Shown here one piece after another: positions 1 to 12,017 of a stretch of 64,000 nucleotides of DNA. The stretch is from Ridgeia piscesae (Eukaryota > Annelida > Polychaeta > Sabellida > Siboglinidae): positions 82,501-146,500 of the forward strand of contig JAODUO010000075.1 in NCBI GenBank assembly GCA_025642075.2, read 5' to 3'. The notes under the pieces are model-generated. The model was not told where the DNA came from and ran no database searches. It saw only the letters and a program-made list of their open reading frames with translations. The position numbers and the translations under genes were made by a program. Within the stretch, counting starts at the first letter, position 1. The number at the start of each line of letters is the position of its first letter.

Positions 1-220
1 TTCTGGGGGGCGTTGGCCATTGGAGGGGATAAATGCAGGGTCAGTGTTAGTTACCTGTGATGATGCCACGATGCAGGTGTGAAGTTAGCTTTCAAAATAT
101 TGGACTTTCTACTGTTTTTGTAGGACACATTGGGTGTGGTCATTAAACCAATTTTAACATGATTAGTTATTGACTATCCCGTAGTTGTTAAAATTAGTTG
201 TTTTTAAAATTAAAACTGTA
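1..220. other. Unique AT-rich sequence, no gene seen
   Basis: No open frame, splice-bounded exon or repeat was recognised in this leading stretch. It ends where the tRNA-like head of a SINE begins. Confidence 0.6.
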
Positions 221-470
221 GAGCGCAATGGCTCAGGGGTAGAGCTTCGGACTCTCGACTATGAGAACCTGGGTTCGAACCCTGAGCAGTGTTAAAACCT
301 TGGGCAAGTTTTTTACTCCAGTTATCTAAGCTGTATAAATGAGTACCTGGCTATAGACAGTGGTGGATATGTGTATGAGCAGCCTTCGCGCATTAATTGT
401 AGCATATGACTGGATGTTTCCCAGAGAAGCCGAGATGGTGTCTGAGTAAACTGGTCTGTCAGGGACTGGA
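221..470 (+). mobile_element. tRNA-derived SINE, family B, near full length
   Basis: The first ~70 bp resemble a tRNA. They contain an A-box-like TGGCTCAGGGGTAGAGC at 230-246 and a perfect B box GGTTCGAACCC near 274, the internal promoter of RNA polymerase III. The body carries modules shared with other stretches in this window: ACCTTGGGCAAG, CTCCAGTT, AGTACCTGGCTATAGACAG, TGGTGGATAT and, near the end, TCCCAGAGAAG. Related copies lie at about 11,228-11,500 and 16,651-16,830, and a 3' module lies at 31,331-31,445. SINEs are copied by a LINE partner and make no protein. The recurrence and intact pol III boxes are seen in the sequence; the family name is mine. Confidence 0.8.
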
Positions 471-763
471 TACTGCGCAATATTATAAACTTTCCTTTAT
501 CTTTTTTATAACTAAATAATTGTCATATCCATAGATTATCAATCCACTCTATGAATGGACATAAAAATAAGATATACACCAGAAGAGTAAATGTTCTAAA
601 TTCATAAATCACATATCTGTGTTGTTTGGTAATGGTTTGAAGACAATACAAATATTATGTTGATTTTGACCAAATGATCACAGGTTATAGGTTGTGAATT
701 TATTTATTATGATTTTTTTGATTTGGACTCACAGGATTTTTTTCTTAGAAACTGGCCCAGCAA

Positions 764-2376
764 AATTTACAGATGTCATTTTTTACCAAATTACCTCTCA
801 CCATTTATGTGTCAGTTTTTACCAAATTACCTCTCACCAATTACATATGTAAGTTTTTACCAAATTATCTCTCACCATTTACATATGTAAGTTTTTACCA
901 AATTACCTCTCACCATTTACATATGTCAGTTTTTACCAAATTATCTCTCACCATTTACAGATGTCAGTTTTTATCAAATTACCTTTCACCATTTACAAAT
1001 GTCAGTTTTTACCAAATTACCTCTTACAATTTACATATGTCAGTTTTTACCAAATTACCTCTCACCATTTACAGATGTCAGTTTTTACCAAATTACCTCT
1101 CACCATTTACATATGTCAGTTTTTACCAAATTACCTCTCACCATTTACAGATGTCAGTTTTTATCAAATTATCTCTCACCATTTACATATGTCAGTTTTT
1201 ATCAAATTACCTTTCACCATTTACATATGTCAGTTTTTATCAAATTACCTTTCACCATTTACATATGTCAGTTTTTACCAAATTATCTCTCACCATTTAC
1301 ATATGTCAGTTTTTACCAAATTATCTCTCACCATTTACATATGTCAGCTTTTACCAAATTACCTTTCACCATTTACATATGTCAGTTTTTACCAAATTAT
1401 CTCTCACCATTTACATATGTCAGTTTTTACCAAATTATCCTCTCACCATTTACATATGTCAGTTTTTACCAAATTACCTCTCACCATTTACATATGTCAG
1501 TTTTTACCAAATTACCTCTCACCATTTACATATGTCAGTTTTTACCAAATTACCTCTCACCATTTACAGATGTCACTTTTTACCAAATTACCTCTCACCA
1601 TTTACATATGTCAGTTTTTACCAAATTACCTCTCACCATTTACAGATGTCAGTTTTTATCAAATTACTTTTCACCATTTACAGATGTCAGTTTTTATCAA
1701 ATTACCTTTCACCATTTACATATGTCAGTTTTTACCAAATTATCTCTCACCATTTACAGATGTCAGTTTTTACCAAATTACCTCTCACTAATGACAGAGG
1801 TCAGTTTTTACCAAATTACCTTTCACCATTTACAGATGTCAGTTTTTACCAAATTACCTCTCACTAATTACAGATGTCAATTTTTACCAAATTACCTCTT
1901 ACTAATTACAGATGTCAGTTTTTACCAAATTACCTCTCACTAATTACAGATGTCAGTTTTTACCAAATTACCTTTCACCATTTACAGATGTCAGTTTTTA
2001 CCAAATTACCTCTCACCATTTACAGATGTCAGTTTTTACCAAATTACCTCTCACTAATTACAGATGTCAGTTTTTACCAAATTACCTCTCACTAATTACA
2101 GATGTCAGTTTTTACCAAATTACCTCTCACTAATTACAGATGTCAGTTTTTACCAAATTACCTCTCACTAATTACAGATGTCAGTTTTTACCAAATTACC
2201 TTTCACCATTTACAGATGTCAGTTTTTACCAAATTACCTCTCACTAATTACAGATGTCAGTTTTTAACAAATTACCTCTCACCATTTACATATGTCAGTT
2301 TTTAACAAATTACCTCTCACCATTTACAGATGTCAGTTTTTAACAAATTACCTTTTATATATGTCCTCTCACCATT
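764..2376. repeat. 38-bp minisatellite, about 42 units
   Basis: The unit contains GATGTCAGTTTTTACC followed by AAATTACCTCTCACC. Successive ATGTCAG motifs are spaced 38 bp apart. Upstream units mostly carry CATATGTCAG with a CACCATTTACA junction; units after about 1,780 mostly carry ACTAATTACAGATG, so the array has two sequence domains. Because 38 is not a multiple of three, the repeat translates into a 38-residue super-repeat in all three forward frames. Several long open frames start here, but they are products of periodicity. No protein-coding role is supported. Confidence 0.97.
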
Positions 2377-3138
2377 TTTCCCTTTGGCTCAGCTGTGCAA
2401 TATTTTATACTATTTGAATATAATTTTTGAGTGGAATTTTTATGTTGCTATTATATAAAGCACAATATGTTGACAAATGTTGTTTAGATGTTTCCAGACA
2501 TTTCACAGGTGATTCTGAATAAGTCAAAAGATCTCATCTGTTGTTTTGATGAGCCCTGTCAGAGACATGAACGATGGGCACAGACCGCCATTTCCTCCCC
2601 CAGTTGGTGCCACAGTTAAGTATGATTAACACCATTTCTGAAAATTGGATATTTAAATATTTATTCTTTCGGCAGCTGGCACATTGAGAGTCATCAGTTA
2701 AACTCATTTGTTTCTCTCGAGAGTCAACTTCAAAGGCATTTCACGTGATGGTCACCTAAAAAATAAATGTTATGTATATGCCTGACTGTGTGCCAAGAAA
2801 TCTGCCATCTTTGATAACGATGGTGAAACATTTCACTTAAGTTTTAATAAATATGTTGCAGTCTCGCTAAGATATATCATATTATGTTTTGAGTTTCCTG
2901 TGGCCAGAAATAATCAGGTGTTATTTGTTTGCCATAAATACTGAAGAAATAGTGAAGAAATCATTACTTATTTTAATGACATGTACTGTAGTAGTAATTT
3001 CAATGTTACTAAAATGGCACTTTTTTAGTGTAAAAGTACAAGTATTAAAAGTACAAATACACAGTGGTGAGTTGCAATAGTGAGTGGGAAAGGGTTGAAC
3101 GTAGGCAAATCTTGTAACAGTTTTGTGTATTAACCACA
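2377..3138. other. Unique AT-rich spacer, no gene seen
   Basis: Apart from a short open frame without supporting splice signals, nothing was recognised. It separates the 38-bp array from the first family A SINE. Confidence 0.5.
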
Positions 3139-3430
3139 GGGAGTGGTGGTCTCACAGTAGAGCGCCGGACTGTCAATCGAGGGGACGGTGGTTCAATCCC
3201 ACCTGCCGCCGTTTCGAAACTTAGGCAATTTCGTTCACCCCACATTTGCCTATGTCTTTCGGAAGAGACAAAAAGCTGGTCATCCCATCTATCTGGTGTC
3301 TATGCCAGGGGAAGTAAAAGATCCCACACAGGGGTAAATGTGTAGCCGGTAGTGGACTCACTAATTCTAGAGAAGGACAACTCCTGCGTTAGCCCAAGTT
3401 TGGGCTATTTGGAGGAAACCACCCGAGACC
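3139..3430 (+). mobile_element. tRNA-derived SINE, family A, copy 1
   Basis: This is a ~290-bp element seen four times in the window. The tRNA-like head starts GGGAGTGGTGG, has the anticodon-loop-like CTGTCAA (GTC, Asp type) within CGGACTGTCAATCGAGG, and a B box GGTTCAATCCC. The body includes TTTCGAAACTTAGGCAATTT, CTTTCGGAAGAGAC, TCTATGCCAGGGGAAGTAAA, AGTGGACTCAC and TTAGCCCAAGTTTGGGCT. It ends near GAGGAAACCACCCGAGACC. No poly(A) tail is evident. The A box of this copy is altered (TCTCACAGTAGAGC). The other copies are at 20,149-20,445 (+), 23,655-23,947 (-) and 36,884-37,182 (-). Confidence 0.9.
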
Positions 3431-3813
3431 ATAAATGTATGGAAGTTAAATACTGGTCTATCCCTAATTAAACATACAACTGGGAAAAAGTATTTCTGCA
3501 GCAATGTGCAGTCAGGTGGAACCAAGCAGAACCGGGACAATCCTGTATAACAAAAACACTCATAGTTAAACATAAAGGATTTGAAAGACAAAAAAAACAC
3601 TGATGCTTATAAACGTGGGAGATTGTAACTACACATGTAGTTGTTTCAATCTGTGCAATTGACTGTGACTATGTTAGATCCTGCCTAAAGAAGAACAAAG
3701 AAATTATCTACAGAGACACCACCTGGAGAATTGATCACCATTTGATTCTTTCAGGTAGGATCAACACCTTCATGAAAACCTGTGTAGATTTAAAAGCATC
3801 AGTAGATAATTCT

Positions 3814-4410
3814 TGACTGAACCTAAACACCACAGAGGACTGAACCTTAGCACCATAGAGGACTGAACCTTAGCACCATAGAGGACTGAACCTAAACACC
3901 ACAGAGGACTGAACCTTAGCACCATAGAGGACTGAACCTTAGCACCACAGAGGACTGAACCTTAGCACCATAAGAGACTGAACCTTAGCACTATAGAGGA
4001 CTGAACCTTAGCATCATAAGAGACTAAACCTTAGCACTATAGAGGACTGAACCTTAGCATCATAAGAGACTGAACCTTAGCACTATAGAGGACTGAACCT
4101 TAGCACCGATAGAGGACTGAACCTAAGCACCATTGAGGACTGAACCTTAGCACCATAGAGGACTGAACCTAAGCACCATAGAAGATTGAACCTTAGCACC
4201 ATAGAGGACTGGACCTAAGCACCATAATGGACTGAACATTAGCACCATAGAGGACTGAACCTTAGCACCATAGAGGACTGAACCTTAGCACCATAGAAGA
4301 CTAAACCTTAGCACCATTGAGGACTGACCCTTAGCACCATAAAGGACTGAACCTAAGCACCATAGAAAACTAAACCTTAGCACCATAGAAGGCTGAACCT
4401 AAGCACCATA
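3814..4410. repeat. 23-bp minisatellite, about 26 units
   Basis: The unit reads GAGGACTGAACC plus TTAGCACCATA. Units differ by point changes such as CTAAGCACC, ATCATAAGAGACT and one-base insertions. Part of the array alternates two unit types (ACTATAGAGG and ATCATAAGAG near 3,985-4,085), so a two-unit block has been amplified locally. It ends in an A/T-rich AAATAAAATAAA stretch to about 4,495. No coding frame is supported. Confidence 0.95.
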
Positions 4411-7400
4411 ATATATTTAAAATAAATTTAAAATAAAATGACTAAATAAAATAGCTAAATGCATTGATTAATAAAAAATAAAAATAAATAATAATACCAT
4501 AATAAAACCACAGATCATCATCTCAAGCGCACTCAGTGTCATACTAAAAATAGCCTAAGAAACACAAATATGTGCACACCAATGCACACTTTTTAAATGT
4601 ATTATATAAATATGTATAATTTGTTATCACATATAATTATATAAATCTTGGTATCCATTTGTACATATCAACATATGACAGAAATTGCATCACTAACAGT
4701 GTGATACGTCTCGTAATCTGTGCCACTGTTGTAGCCTTCAGTATGGAGAGAAATTAAATTACCTGTAATTGCTGCATGTGACAGTGGGCGAGTGAGAATG
4801 AGCTGTGAGGTCGTTGATTCAAGGCTCCCCGAGGTCCACAAAGTCATGCATAATTATGTAAGACGACATTGGCGACAAGGTCTGGAATGGAATATTGATC
4901 TGTGATGGTTTATGTGTAGGAGCTGTGAGAAATGTTAACGTGTCCTTCGGTGCCTGTCTGTTTAAGGAATATTCTTGGTTGTATTGTCACATAATAAAAA
5001 TAAGAAAGAAACTACGAGAGATTGAGGACAGTTGTTCAGATATAAAAAAATCTGATTTTTTGTAGTGATTCACGCACTAGTATGGCTGGTCGGTTTCAGG
5101 ATGGCTGGCTTCGTGTTATCTGGAAGTGGAATAAGCGTGTTTGTGTTTGGGAATATGGGATTAGGGTGGGGTGGATGGGGAAAAGTACAAGTCAATGATG
5201 GGGGAGGGTGGGGGTGTGGTAGGGACGGGGGGTGGTGTGTGTTGTCTATTGGAGGTGTCTGAAGGGTGCAGTTGTCAGGTTAACATCCTACAATGGGTCC
5301 ACCGTACAATGCACCCTTGAAGGCGTCGAGGTTGTTGTGGGTAAATTACATTAGATGGAAGTCTGTTCCACTGGGCTATTGTTGAGGCGAAGAAGCTCTA
5401 TTTGTAGTAATTGTGGGAGGTGGATATTTGTCTGTATTTGTGTGGGTGGTTGGATCTTGTTTGGCTGTGTCTGGGTTTCAGGTATGCTTTGTTATAGTTC
5501 CCTATAAACAGCCCGATAAGCAACTACTAATTTTGTCATTTCCATCAGGTGTAACTGTCAGGTAAGCAGCTGTGGTTTTTAAATTTCCCCGTGGGCAACT
5601 GTCTGAGCACCTTGAAAACACAGTCTGATGATGATAGAAGAGAATGGAGCCGTAAAATTTCCATAAATTATGGGAAATTGCCATTACAATTTCCCATAGA
5701 TATCTAGGAGTGATGATTCATCCCCCAGTGGCAGGGTTCGTTTCCTTCCAGAAATATTTAGGAATAAGAAACACCAATTTGACTGATGCAAAAATAAAAA
5801 ACCACACACCACTCCCAGACATCGGGTCTGAGGGATTCTGTTTTGCAGGTGATGGCGGAAAAATCCATTTGTGATCTATCAGTATGTAAGGACCTTCAGG
5901 GTTGATACTTTGGCTTACAAAGTTTCTATCTGGGTCAATGTTGTGCAGTATAGTCAACCATTCCTCATGTTTTGTAGGCAGAATTGTTTATTTTACAATG
6001 GCCTGTTATTACAAATGTGGGGTGGACAGAGAACCAGACCCCCCTCCCTGGAAAGATACTTTCAGATATATTCCTGCCACATTTATGAACCCTCTCTTAG
6101 GCACATTTGCTAGCCTCTGTCATCACATTTCAGCCAATGATCTGTGTTTGTTTGTTAGTCACCCTGGGGGGTAGATAACCCCTGCTGTTGTTTCCCCTGA
6201 GCTTGGGGTTGAGATCTAGCAGATGCAGCTCTGAGACAAATGACACAACTGGGGTGATGTAAGGGGGGTAATGACTGTCTCTTCTTACCCTACCCTGGCA
6301 GCTTTACACCCCTCCCTTACAACCCTGGGCCCACCAAACTGTAACCACTACACAGTCATCTTTATACCCTAGTCTGCCCCTGCTTACATTTCACCAAGGG
6401 GTAGCCACAACCCTGGCAGTTTTACACCCCTTGTGTACTTCAGAGGGTAACTTTCATGAGGTGTTGTTGATCAATTAAATTAAAGTGACAGTTTCGCCCT
6501 ACTTGCTACCTTGTGCGTTTGATTTAAGTGTGTTATTTGGACTATAAATGGACCCAATAATGAGGTAATATAGATTAAACACCATGCTTATGTACATACT
6601 CTGTGCAAAAGTCAGGCACTTCAATCAGTTCCTGTGAGAGAACCCTTGTTGTATTAGGGGCCATCTCCAATTTCATGTCATAATTTTCAGTTTGTTTTAA
6701 ACCATTTATTTGTACATGTCACATGCTAGTTTAATTTATAATAAGACAATAAGTTGTATTTTTAATAATTATGTTTTGCTTGTGGACATATTTATTTTGA
6801 AAATTAAAATTGAAGAATCATAAATTAAAAAAACACAGTACACATAATGTTTTATTTGTGAGCAAAACAGACAATAAAAACTTTCATTCTGGCACTACAG
6901 AGATGAAATTTGAGATGATCTATCTGCTTGTTGTTGTAAATAATTTCTAAAATGATGTCATCTGTATCCAAGGAAACAACCTTGTTACACAACGAGACAA
7001 ATTATATATTGACATTTCTTCACCTGATTAATTTGTTGTCGATTGATACGGCAACAGCAACGAGAAAGGAATTGTAAATTGATATGACAACGTAGATTAC
7101 ACCATCAAAATGTGGGGTCAATAAACCACATGCCATATTTTGGGTTGAAATCTTCATTTGTGACTTGAAATTCTAAGAAATCTTCATAAACAATTGTGTG
7201 ATTTTCTTATGTGACTGCACAATACTACAAAATAGATATATATCAAACAAAATCAATCAAATGTTTTTTAGAATCTACCGTAAATTTACAGGGATTTGCT
7301 ATTACCACTAGATAAATATAAGTCAGTGAGTTAAGCTGTTATTAATTGTTATACCTGTGTGACTAATTCAAGAAAATATGTAATTTATTCTATTTAAAGC

Positions 7401-8290
7401 AAATCCATACTGAATTGGGATTCAGCCAAATTCCTCCCAGAAAAAAATCTGTATTATGGGAAATGGGTAGGACATTGGATATTTGACGGCCTGTATTTAA
7501 TAAAAAGTACATTCAAGAAGGAACTCAGCTGTCTGCAGCAAACCGAACATTACAAAAACTATTTATCACACCATAAAGCTAAAATTAGACCCCACGTGTA
7601 CAATACATGCGTTTAGCAGTGGGATAGCTTCGTTTCTGTGCTATCCGGATCACTGCTGGGTGATAAAGTCAAACATTTGTCATGTTTAGTAGACAGAAAT
7701 TATTATTTTACAACGGCCTTTTCTGTTATTGTGTAATAAATGTCCACCCATCGACGTACAGCATTGATTTTGTTATAAAATTCTAACAGGGCATTGCAAG
7801 GGATTTTTACAATGCATTTTCAGACTATTTTATTGCAAACTATTTTATATTAATTATTGGCTTTCTTATCATGAGAATGTCACTGTATTAGTGTGTGTTT
7901 GAAGATAATAGCACTGCTTGCATTAGAAGATAACACAGGTCATGTCAGCCTAGCTTTGAGAAGGCCCCATCTTTTGAGATAGTCCCTTATCAGGTGATGT
8001 CATCTTATTGTCTCCCATTGGGATGCTGTTAGCCAGGCACTAAACTCACCAGTGTCCCCAGATGAGCTGTTTCTGATAGTTGCTCTACCACCCCACCCTC
8101 CACCCCCACCCCTAGACAGCAGGGTTCTCCCACCAGATGGTTGACAGGGGTAGAGCCTATCATCTGGATATCCACAACTGGATAAGGGACAAAGCACCAG
8201 GATAAAAACTCCAGGAGAGAATTCCCACCAAAATCCCCCATGTTATACTCAAGTGTTTGTTGTCTGGATGGGAAAACTTGACGGTGGGCT
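4411..8290. other. Long unique stretch without a supported gene
   Basis: This AT-rich DNA holds short, unrelated open frames. Donor-like sites occur at CAG|GTATGC (about 5,480) and CAG|GTAAGC (about 5,552), but no matching open exon with an acceptor was found. A ~50-bp motif containing CATGTTT, a GTAGGCAGA or GTAGACAGA variant, TATTTTACAA and GGCC occurs at about 5,966-6,015 and again at about 7,680-7,730, which suggests two old copies of a dispersed repeat. Confidence 0.5.
5155..5245 (+). other. G-rich tract with G-quadruplex potential
   Basis: The + strand has clustered runs of three to six G. From about 5,200 to 5,232 four G-runs of three or more are separated by loops of one to seven bases, matching the usual G4 pattern. 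Whether it folds or matters in the cell is not known from sequence. The open frame over it is glycine-rich by composition and is not called. Confidence 0.6.
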
Positions 8291-8495
8291 GCTTCTTCCA
8301 AGAGAGGGAGAGGGAGAAGGAGAGGGAGGGAGAGATGGGGAGGGGAGGGGAGGGAAAGGGTTAGGCAGTTCAAGGAGAGGGAGAGGGAGAAGGAGAGGGA
8401 GGGAGAGAGGGGAGGGGAGGGGAGGGAAAGGGTTAGGCAGAGGTAGAGGGAGTGAGAACAGAGAGACAGAGAGACAGAGAGCAGAGAGAGAATAG
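8290..8495. repeat. Purine-rich tract with a ~73-bp duplication and G-quadruplex motifs
   Basis: Two copies of a ~73-bp block (about 8,294-8,366 and 8,367-8,439) both contain GAGAAGGAGAGGGAGGG, then GGGGAGGGGAGGGGAGGG, then AAAGGGTTAGGCAG. Each has four G-runs with one-base loops, a strong quadruplex pattern. GAGACAGAGAGACAGAGAG repeats follow to about 8,492. The all-purine strand could also form triplex DNA. Confidence 0.85.
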
Positions 8496-8874
8496 CCCGG
8501 TCATATAAGATGACAAATGAAGAGTATCTTTAAAATTATCTTTAAGCTGAGAGCCAAGTTACTGATTAGACAAAGATTCTTCACAGCCAGAGTTGATGGG
8601 TAAATAACTAGATATAATAATGGTGGATGCCAAGACAGTCTCCCAGTTTGAAGGCAGGATTGGTCAACAGTAGAATAGCAAAAGGATATGGTTTCTGACA
8701 TAGGCCTAAACTATTCCAATAACTTAAGTAACTCAGGAAAGAACCCAAGAGTTACTCTACAGATGCAAAGAACATACAGATAATAATGGATAGTTCTTCT
8801 ATAGCACAAATTGTTTAAGAATTAATACTCAGTGCACATACACATTGTCATTCACAAAACAGTAAACACTAAAC
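8496..8874. other. Unique spacer, no gene seen
   Basis: Sequence between the purine tract and the 26-bp array. Nothing was recognised. Confidence 0.5.
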
Positions 8875-10814
8875 AATATTTTAGGAGGACTGGGTAAAGA
8901 TGGATTTTAGGAGGACAGGGTAAACATGGAATTTAGGAAGAAAGGGTAAAGATGGGTTTTAGGATGACAGGGTAAAGATGCATTTTAGGAAGACAGGATA
9001 AAGATGCATTTTAGGAGGACAGGGTAAAGATGCATTTTAGGAGGACAGGGTAAAGATGCATTTTAGGAAGACAGGATAAAGATGCATTTTAGGAGGACAG
9101 GGTAAAGATGCATTTTAGGAGGACAGGGTAAAGATGCATTTTAGGAAGACAGGGTAAAGATGCATTTTAGGAAGACAGGGTAAAGATGCATTTTAGGAGG
9201 ACAGGGTAAAGATGCATTTTAGGAGGACAGGGTAAAGATGCATTTTAGGAGGACAGGGTAAAGATGCATTTTAGGAGGACAGGGTAAAGATGCATTTTAG
9301 GAAGACAGGGTAAAGATGCATTTTAGGAGGACAGGGTAAAGATGCATTTTAGGAGGACAGGTAAAGATGCATTTTAGGAAGACAGGTAAAGATGCATTTT
9401 AGGAAGACAGGGTAAAGATGCATTTTAGGAGGACAGGGTAAAGATGCATTTTAGGAGGACAGGGTAAAGATTGGGTTTTTAGGAAGACAGGTAAAGATGC
9501 ATTTTAGGAAGACAGGGTAAAGATGCATTTTAGGAAGACAGGGTAAAGATGCATTTTAGGAAGACAGGGTAAAGATGCATTTTAGGAAGACATGGGTAAA
9601 GATGATTTTAGGAAGACAGGGTAAAGATGCATTTTAGGAAGACAGGTAAAGATGCATTTTAGGAAGACATGGTAAAGATGCATTTTAGGAGGACATGGTA
9701 AAGATGATTTTAGGAAGACAGGGATAAAGATGCATTTTAGGAAGACAGGTAAAGATGCATTTTAGGAGGACAGGGTAAAGATGCATTTTAGAGGACAGGG
9801 TAAAGATGCATTTAGGAGACAGGATAAAGATGCATTTTAGGAGGACAGGGTAAAGATGCATTTTAGGAAGACAGGGTAAAGATGCATTTTAGGAGCACAG
9901 GGTAAAGATGCATTTTAGGAGGACAGGGTAAAGATGCATTTTAGGAGGACAGGATAAAGATGCTTTAGGAGGACAGGGTAAAGATGCATTTTAGGAGAAC
10001 AGGATAAAGATGCATTTTAGGAGGACAGGGTAAAGATGCATTTTAGGAGGACAGGGTAAAGATGCATTTTAGGAAGACAGGATAAAGATGCATTTTAGGA
10101 GGACAGGGTAAAGATGCATTTTAGGAGGACAGGGTAAAGATGCATTTTAAACAGGGTAAAGATGCATTTTAGGAAGACAGGATAAAGATGCATTTTAGGA
10201 GGACAGGGTAAAGATGCATTTTAGGAGGACAGGGTAAAGATACATTTTAGGAAGACAGGGTAAAGATGCATTTTAGAAGGACAGGGTAAAGATGCATTTT
10301 AGGAGGACAGGGTATAAAGATGCATTTTAGGAAGACAGGGTAAAGATCTATTTTAGGAAGAAAGGGTATAAAGATGGATTTTAGGAAGACGGTAAAGATG
10401 TTTTTTTAGGAAGACATGGTAAAGATGGATTTTAGGAAGACAGGGAAAAGATGTGTTTTTAGGAAGACATGGTAAAGATGGGTTTTTAGGAAGACATGGT
10501 AAAGATGGGTTTTTAGGAAGACATGGTAAAGATGGATTTTAGGAAGACATGGTAAAGATGTTTTTTTTAGGAAGACATGGTAAAGATGGATTTTAGGAAG
10601 ACAGGGAAAAGATGTGTTTTAGGAAGACATGGTAAAGATGGGTTTTTAGGAAGACATGGTAAAGATGGGTTTTTAGGAAGACATGGTAAAGATGGATTTT
10701 AGGAAGACATGGTAAAGATGTTTTTTAGGAAGACATGGTAAAGATGGATTTTAGGAAGACAGGGAAAAGATGGGTTTTTAGGAAGACATGGTAAAAATGG
10801 ATTTTAGGAGGACG
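8875..10814. repeat. 26-bp minisatellite, about 74 units
   Basis: The core unit is GATGCATTTTAGGAGGACAG followed by GGTAAA. GGAAGACAGG, AGGATAAAG and shorter GACAGGTAAAG variants are scattered through it, and scattered indels change unit length by one or two bases. The outer units are more diverged: TGGATTTT at the left, and TGGGTTTTTAGG with ACATGGTAAA at the right. From about 10,395 the right end is organised in blocks of six units (~160 bp) repeated a little over twice. Indels break any continuous frame. Confidence 0.97.
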
Positions 10815-11227
10815 GACACATGATGGTGAATGACAACTGCTGACATGCAGGGAACAAGACGGCAGAGAAAGACCTGTACAAAGTACTCCACATGGTAACT
10901 CTGTGCAGCAAGGATCAAGGACACATTTGTGTATATTCTTACATAACCATAGAGTCGTTTGAGAAAGGGAAGTTGGATCTCGGCAGCCACCTGTGGTGAC
11001 AAGATGCCAGGAGCAGGACAGACAAATGAAACGTGTGCACAGACTTTGTCTGGGGTCAGGAAACCCCTGCAGCAATGCCTGTGTAGACTCTGCATGAGTT
11101 CGGCTGCCTCCAAGGCATTTCCCTGTACAGCGGGTAGAACTGGAAACAACACATCCCTGATAGGGAAGACCAGCCACAGTGCCTGTCAGACCTGCTCAAT
11201 CAACCCAGTTGGGAGAGAGGGGAACGG
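10815..11227. other. Unique stretch with overlapping short open frames, no gene called
   Basis: Short open frames lie on both strands between about 10,960 and 11,234. None has recognisable domains or a convincing splice context, and parts extend into the repeat array. A diverged exon cannot be excluded. Confidence 0.4.
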
Positions 11228-11500
11228 GGACTAAAGCTATGGACTCTTAAGCCAGAAAGCCACGATTTGAATCTTGTGCTATTGTGTCGAACCTTGGGCA
11301 AGTTCCTACACTCTACATGTCTCCAGTTCACACAGCTGTAAGAATGGATAACTGGCTATAAACAGTGGTGGATATTTGTATATAAGCAGTCTGAGAGTTC
11401 TATATAAATAGTAAGTATTGTGTATGTTAATTGCTGAATGGCTTAGTACTTCCCAGAGATGTCAACCTTGTGTACGGTTGGACAGGTCTGCCAGGGGTAA
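11228..11500 (+). mobile_element. Family B SINE, diverged copy
   Basis: It shares ACCTTGGGCAAGTT, CTCCAGTTCACACAGCTG, GATAACTGGCTATAAACAG, TGGTGGATATTTG and a 3' TTCCCAGAGATGTC module with the copy at 221-470. The tRNA-like head is badly decayed; the B-box position reads GATTTGAATCT. It is therefore an old, probably transcriptionally dead insertion. Its 3' end is followed directly by the founding region of the 27-bp array. Confidence 0.7.
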
Positions 11501-11606
11501 ATTGTCTTGAGCAGTGCCTAAGACTGGACAGTGGACTATATATGAGCATAATTGTCACATTTATTAATATCTATATAATTATTAATATGCTACCTTTATT
11601 CATGAG

Positions 11607-12017
11607 GTTGCGGGTGGGATTAGTGGTAGCAAAACAGATGTTTTGGTTACCAGATAGGTTTTAGTTACAACATGACATTTTGATTGTGGATGGGCTTAGT
11701 GGTAGTGTGATTGTGGGCGGGTTCAGTGGCAGTATTTTTGTGGGTTGGCATAGTGGCAGTGAGATGGTGGGTGGTTTGCCAACAGTGAGTTTAGTGGCAG
11801 TGTGATTATAGGTGGGTTTTGTGGGTGGGTTTTGTGGCTGTGTGTTTGTGGGTGGGTTTTGTGGCAGTGTGATTATAGGTGGGTTTTGTGGCTGTGTGTT
11901 TGTGAGTGGGTTTTGTGGCTGTGTGTTTGTGTGTGGGTTTTGTGGCAGTGTGATTATAGGTTGGCTTAGTCGTATCGTGATTGTTGGTTGGTATTACCGG
12001 TAGTGGCAGTGATTTTG
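11607..12017. repeat. Degenerate left flank of the 27-bp array
   Basis: Diverged units such as GTGGGTGGGTTTTGTGGC, TGTGTTTGTGGG and GATTATAGGTGGG occur with irregular spacing. They resemble the clean 27-bp repeat that follows and grade into it. This is the pattern expected at the old edge of an array whose centre is kept uniform by exchange. Confidence 0.8.

Noticed and set aside
221..293. A functional tRNA gene
   Set aside because: The tRNA-like part is fused to a ~180-bp body that recurs elsewhere, so it is a SINE head. Heads at 3,139, 20,149, 23,900 and 37,150 are the same case.
773..2305. Several overlapping open frames of up to 364 codons
   Set aside because: They are translations of the 38-bp array in three frames, with the same 38-residue super-repeat in each.
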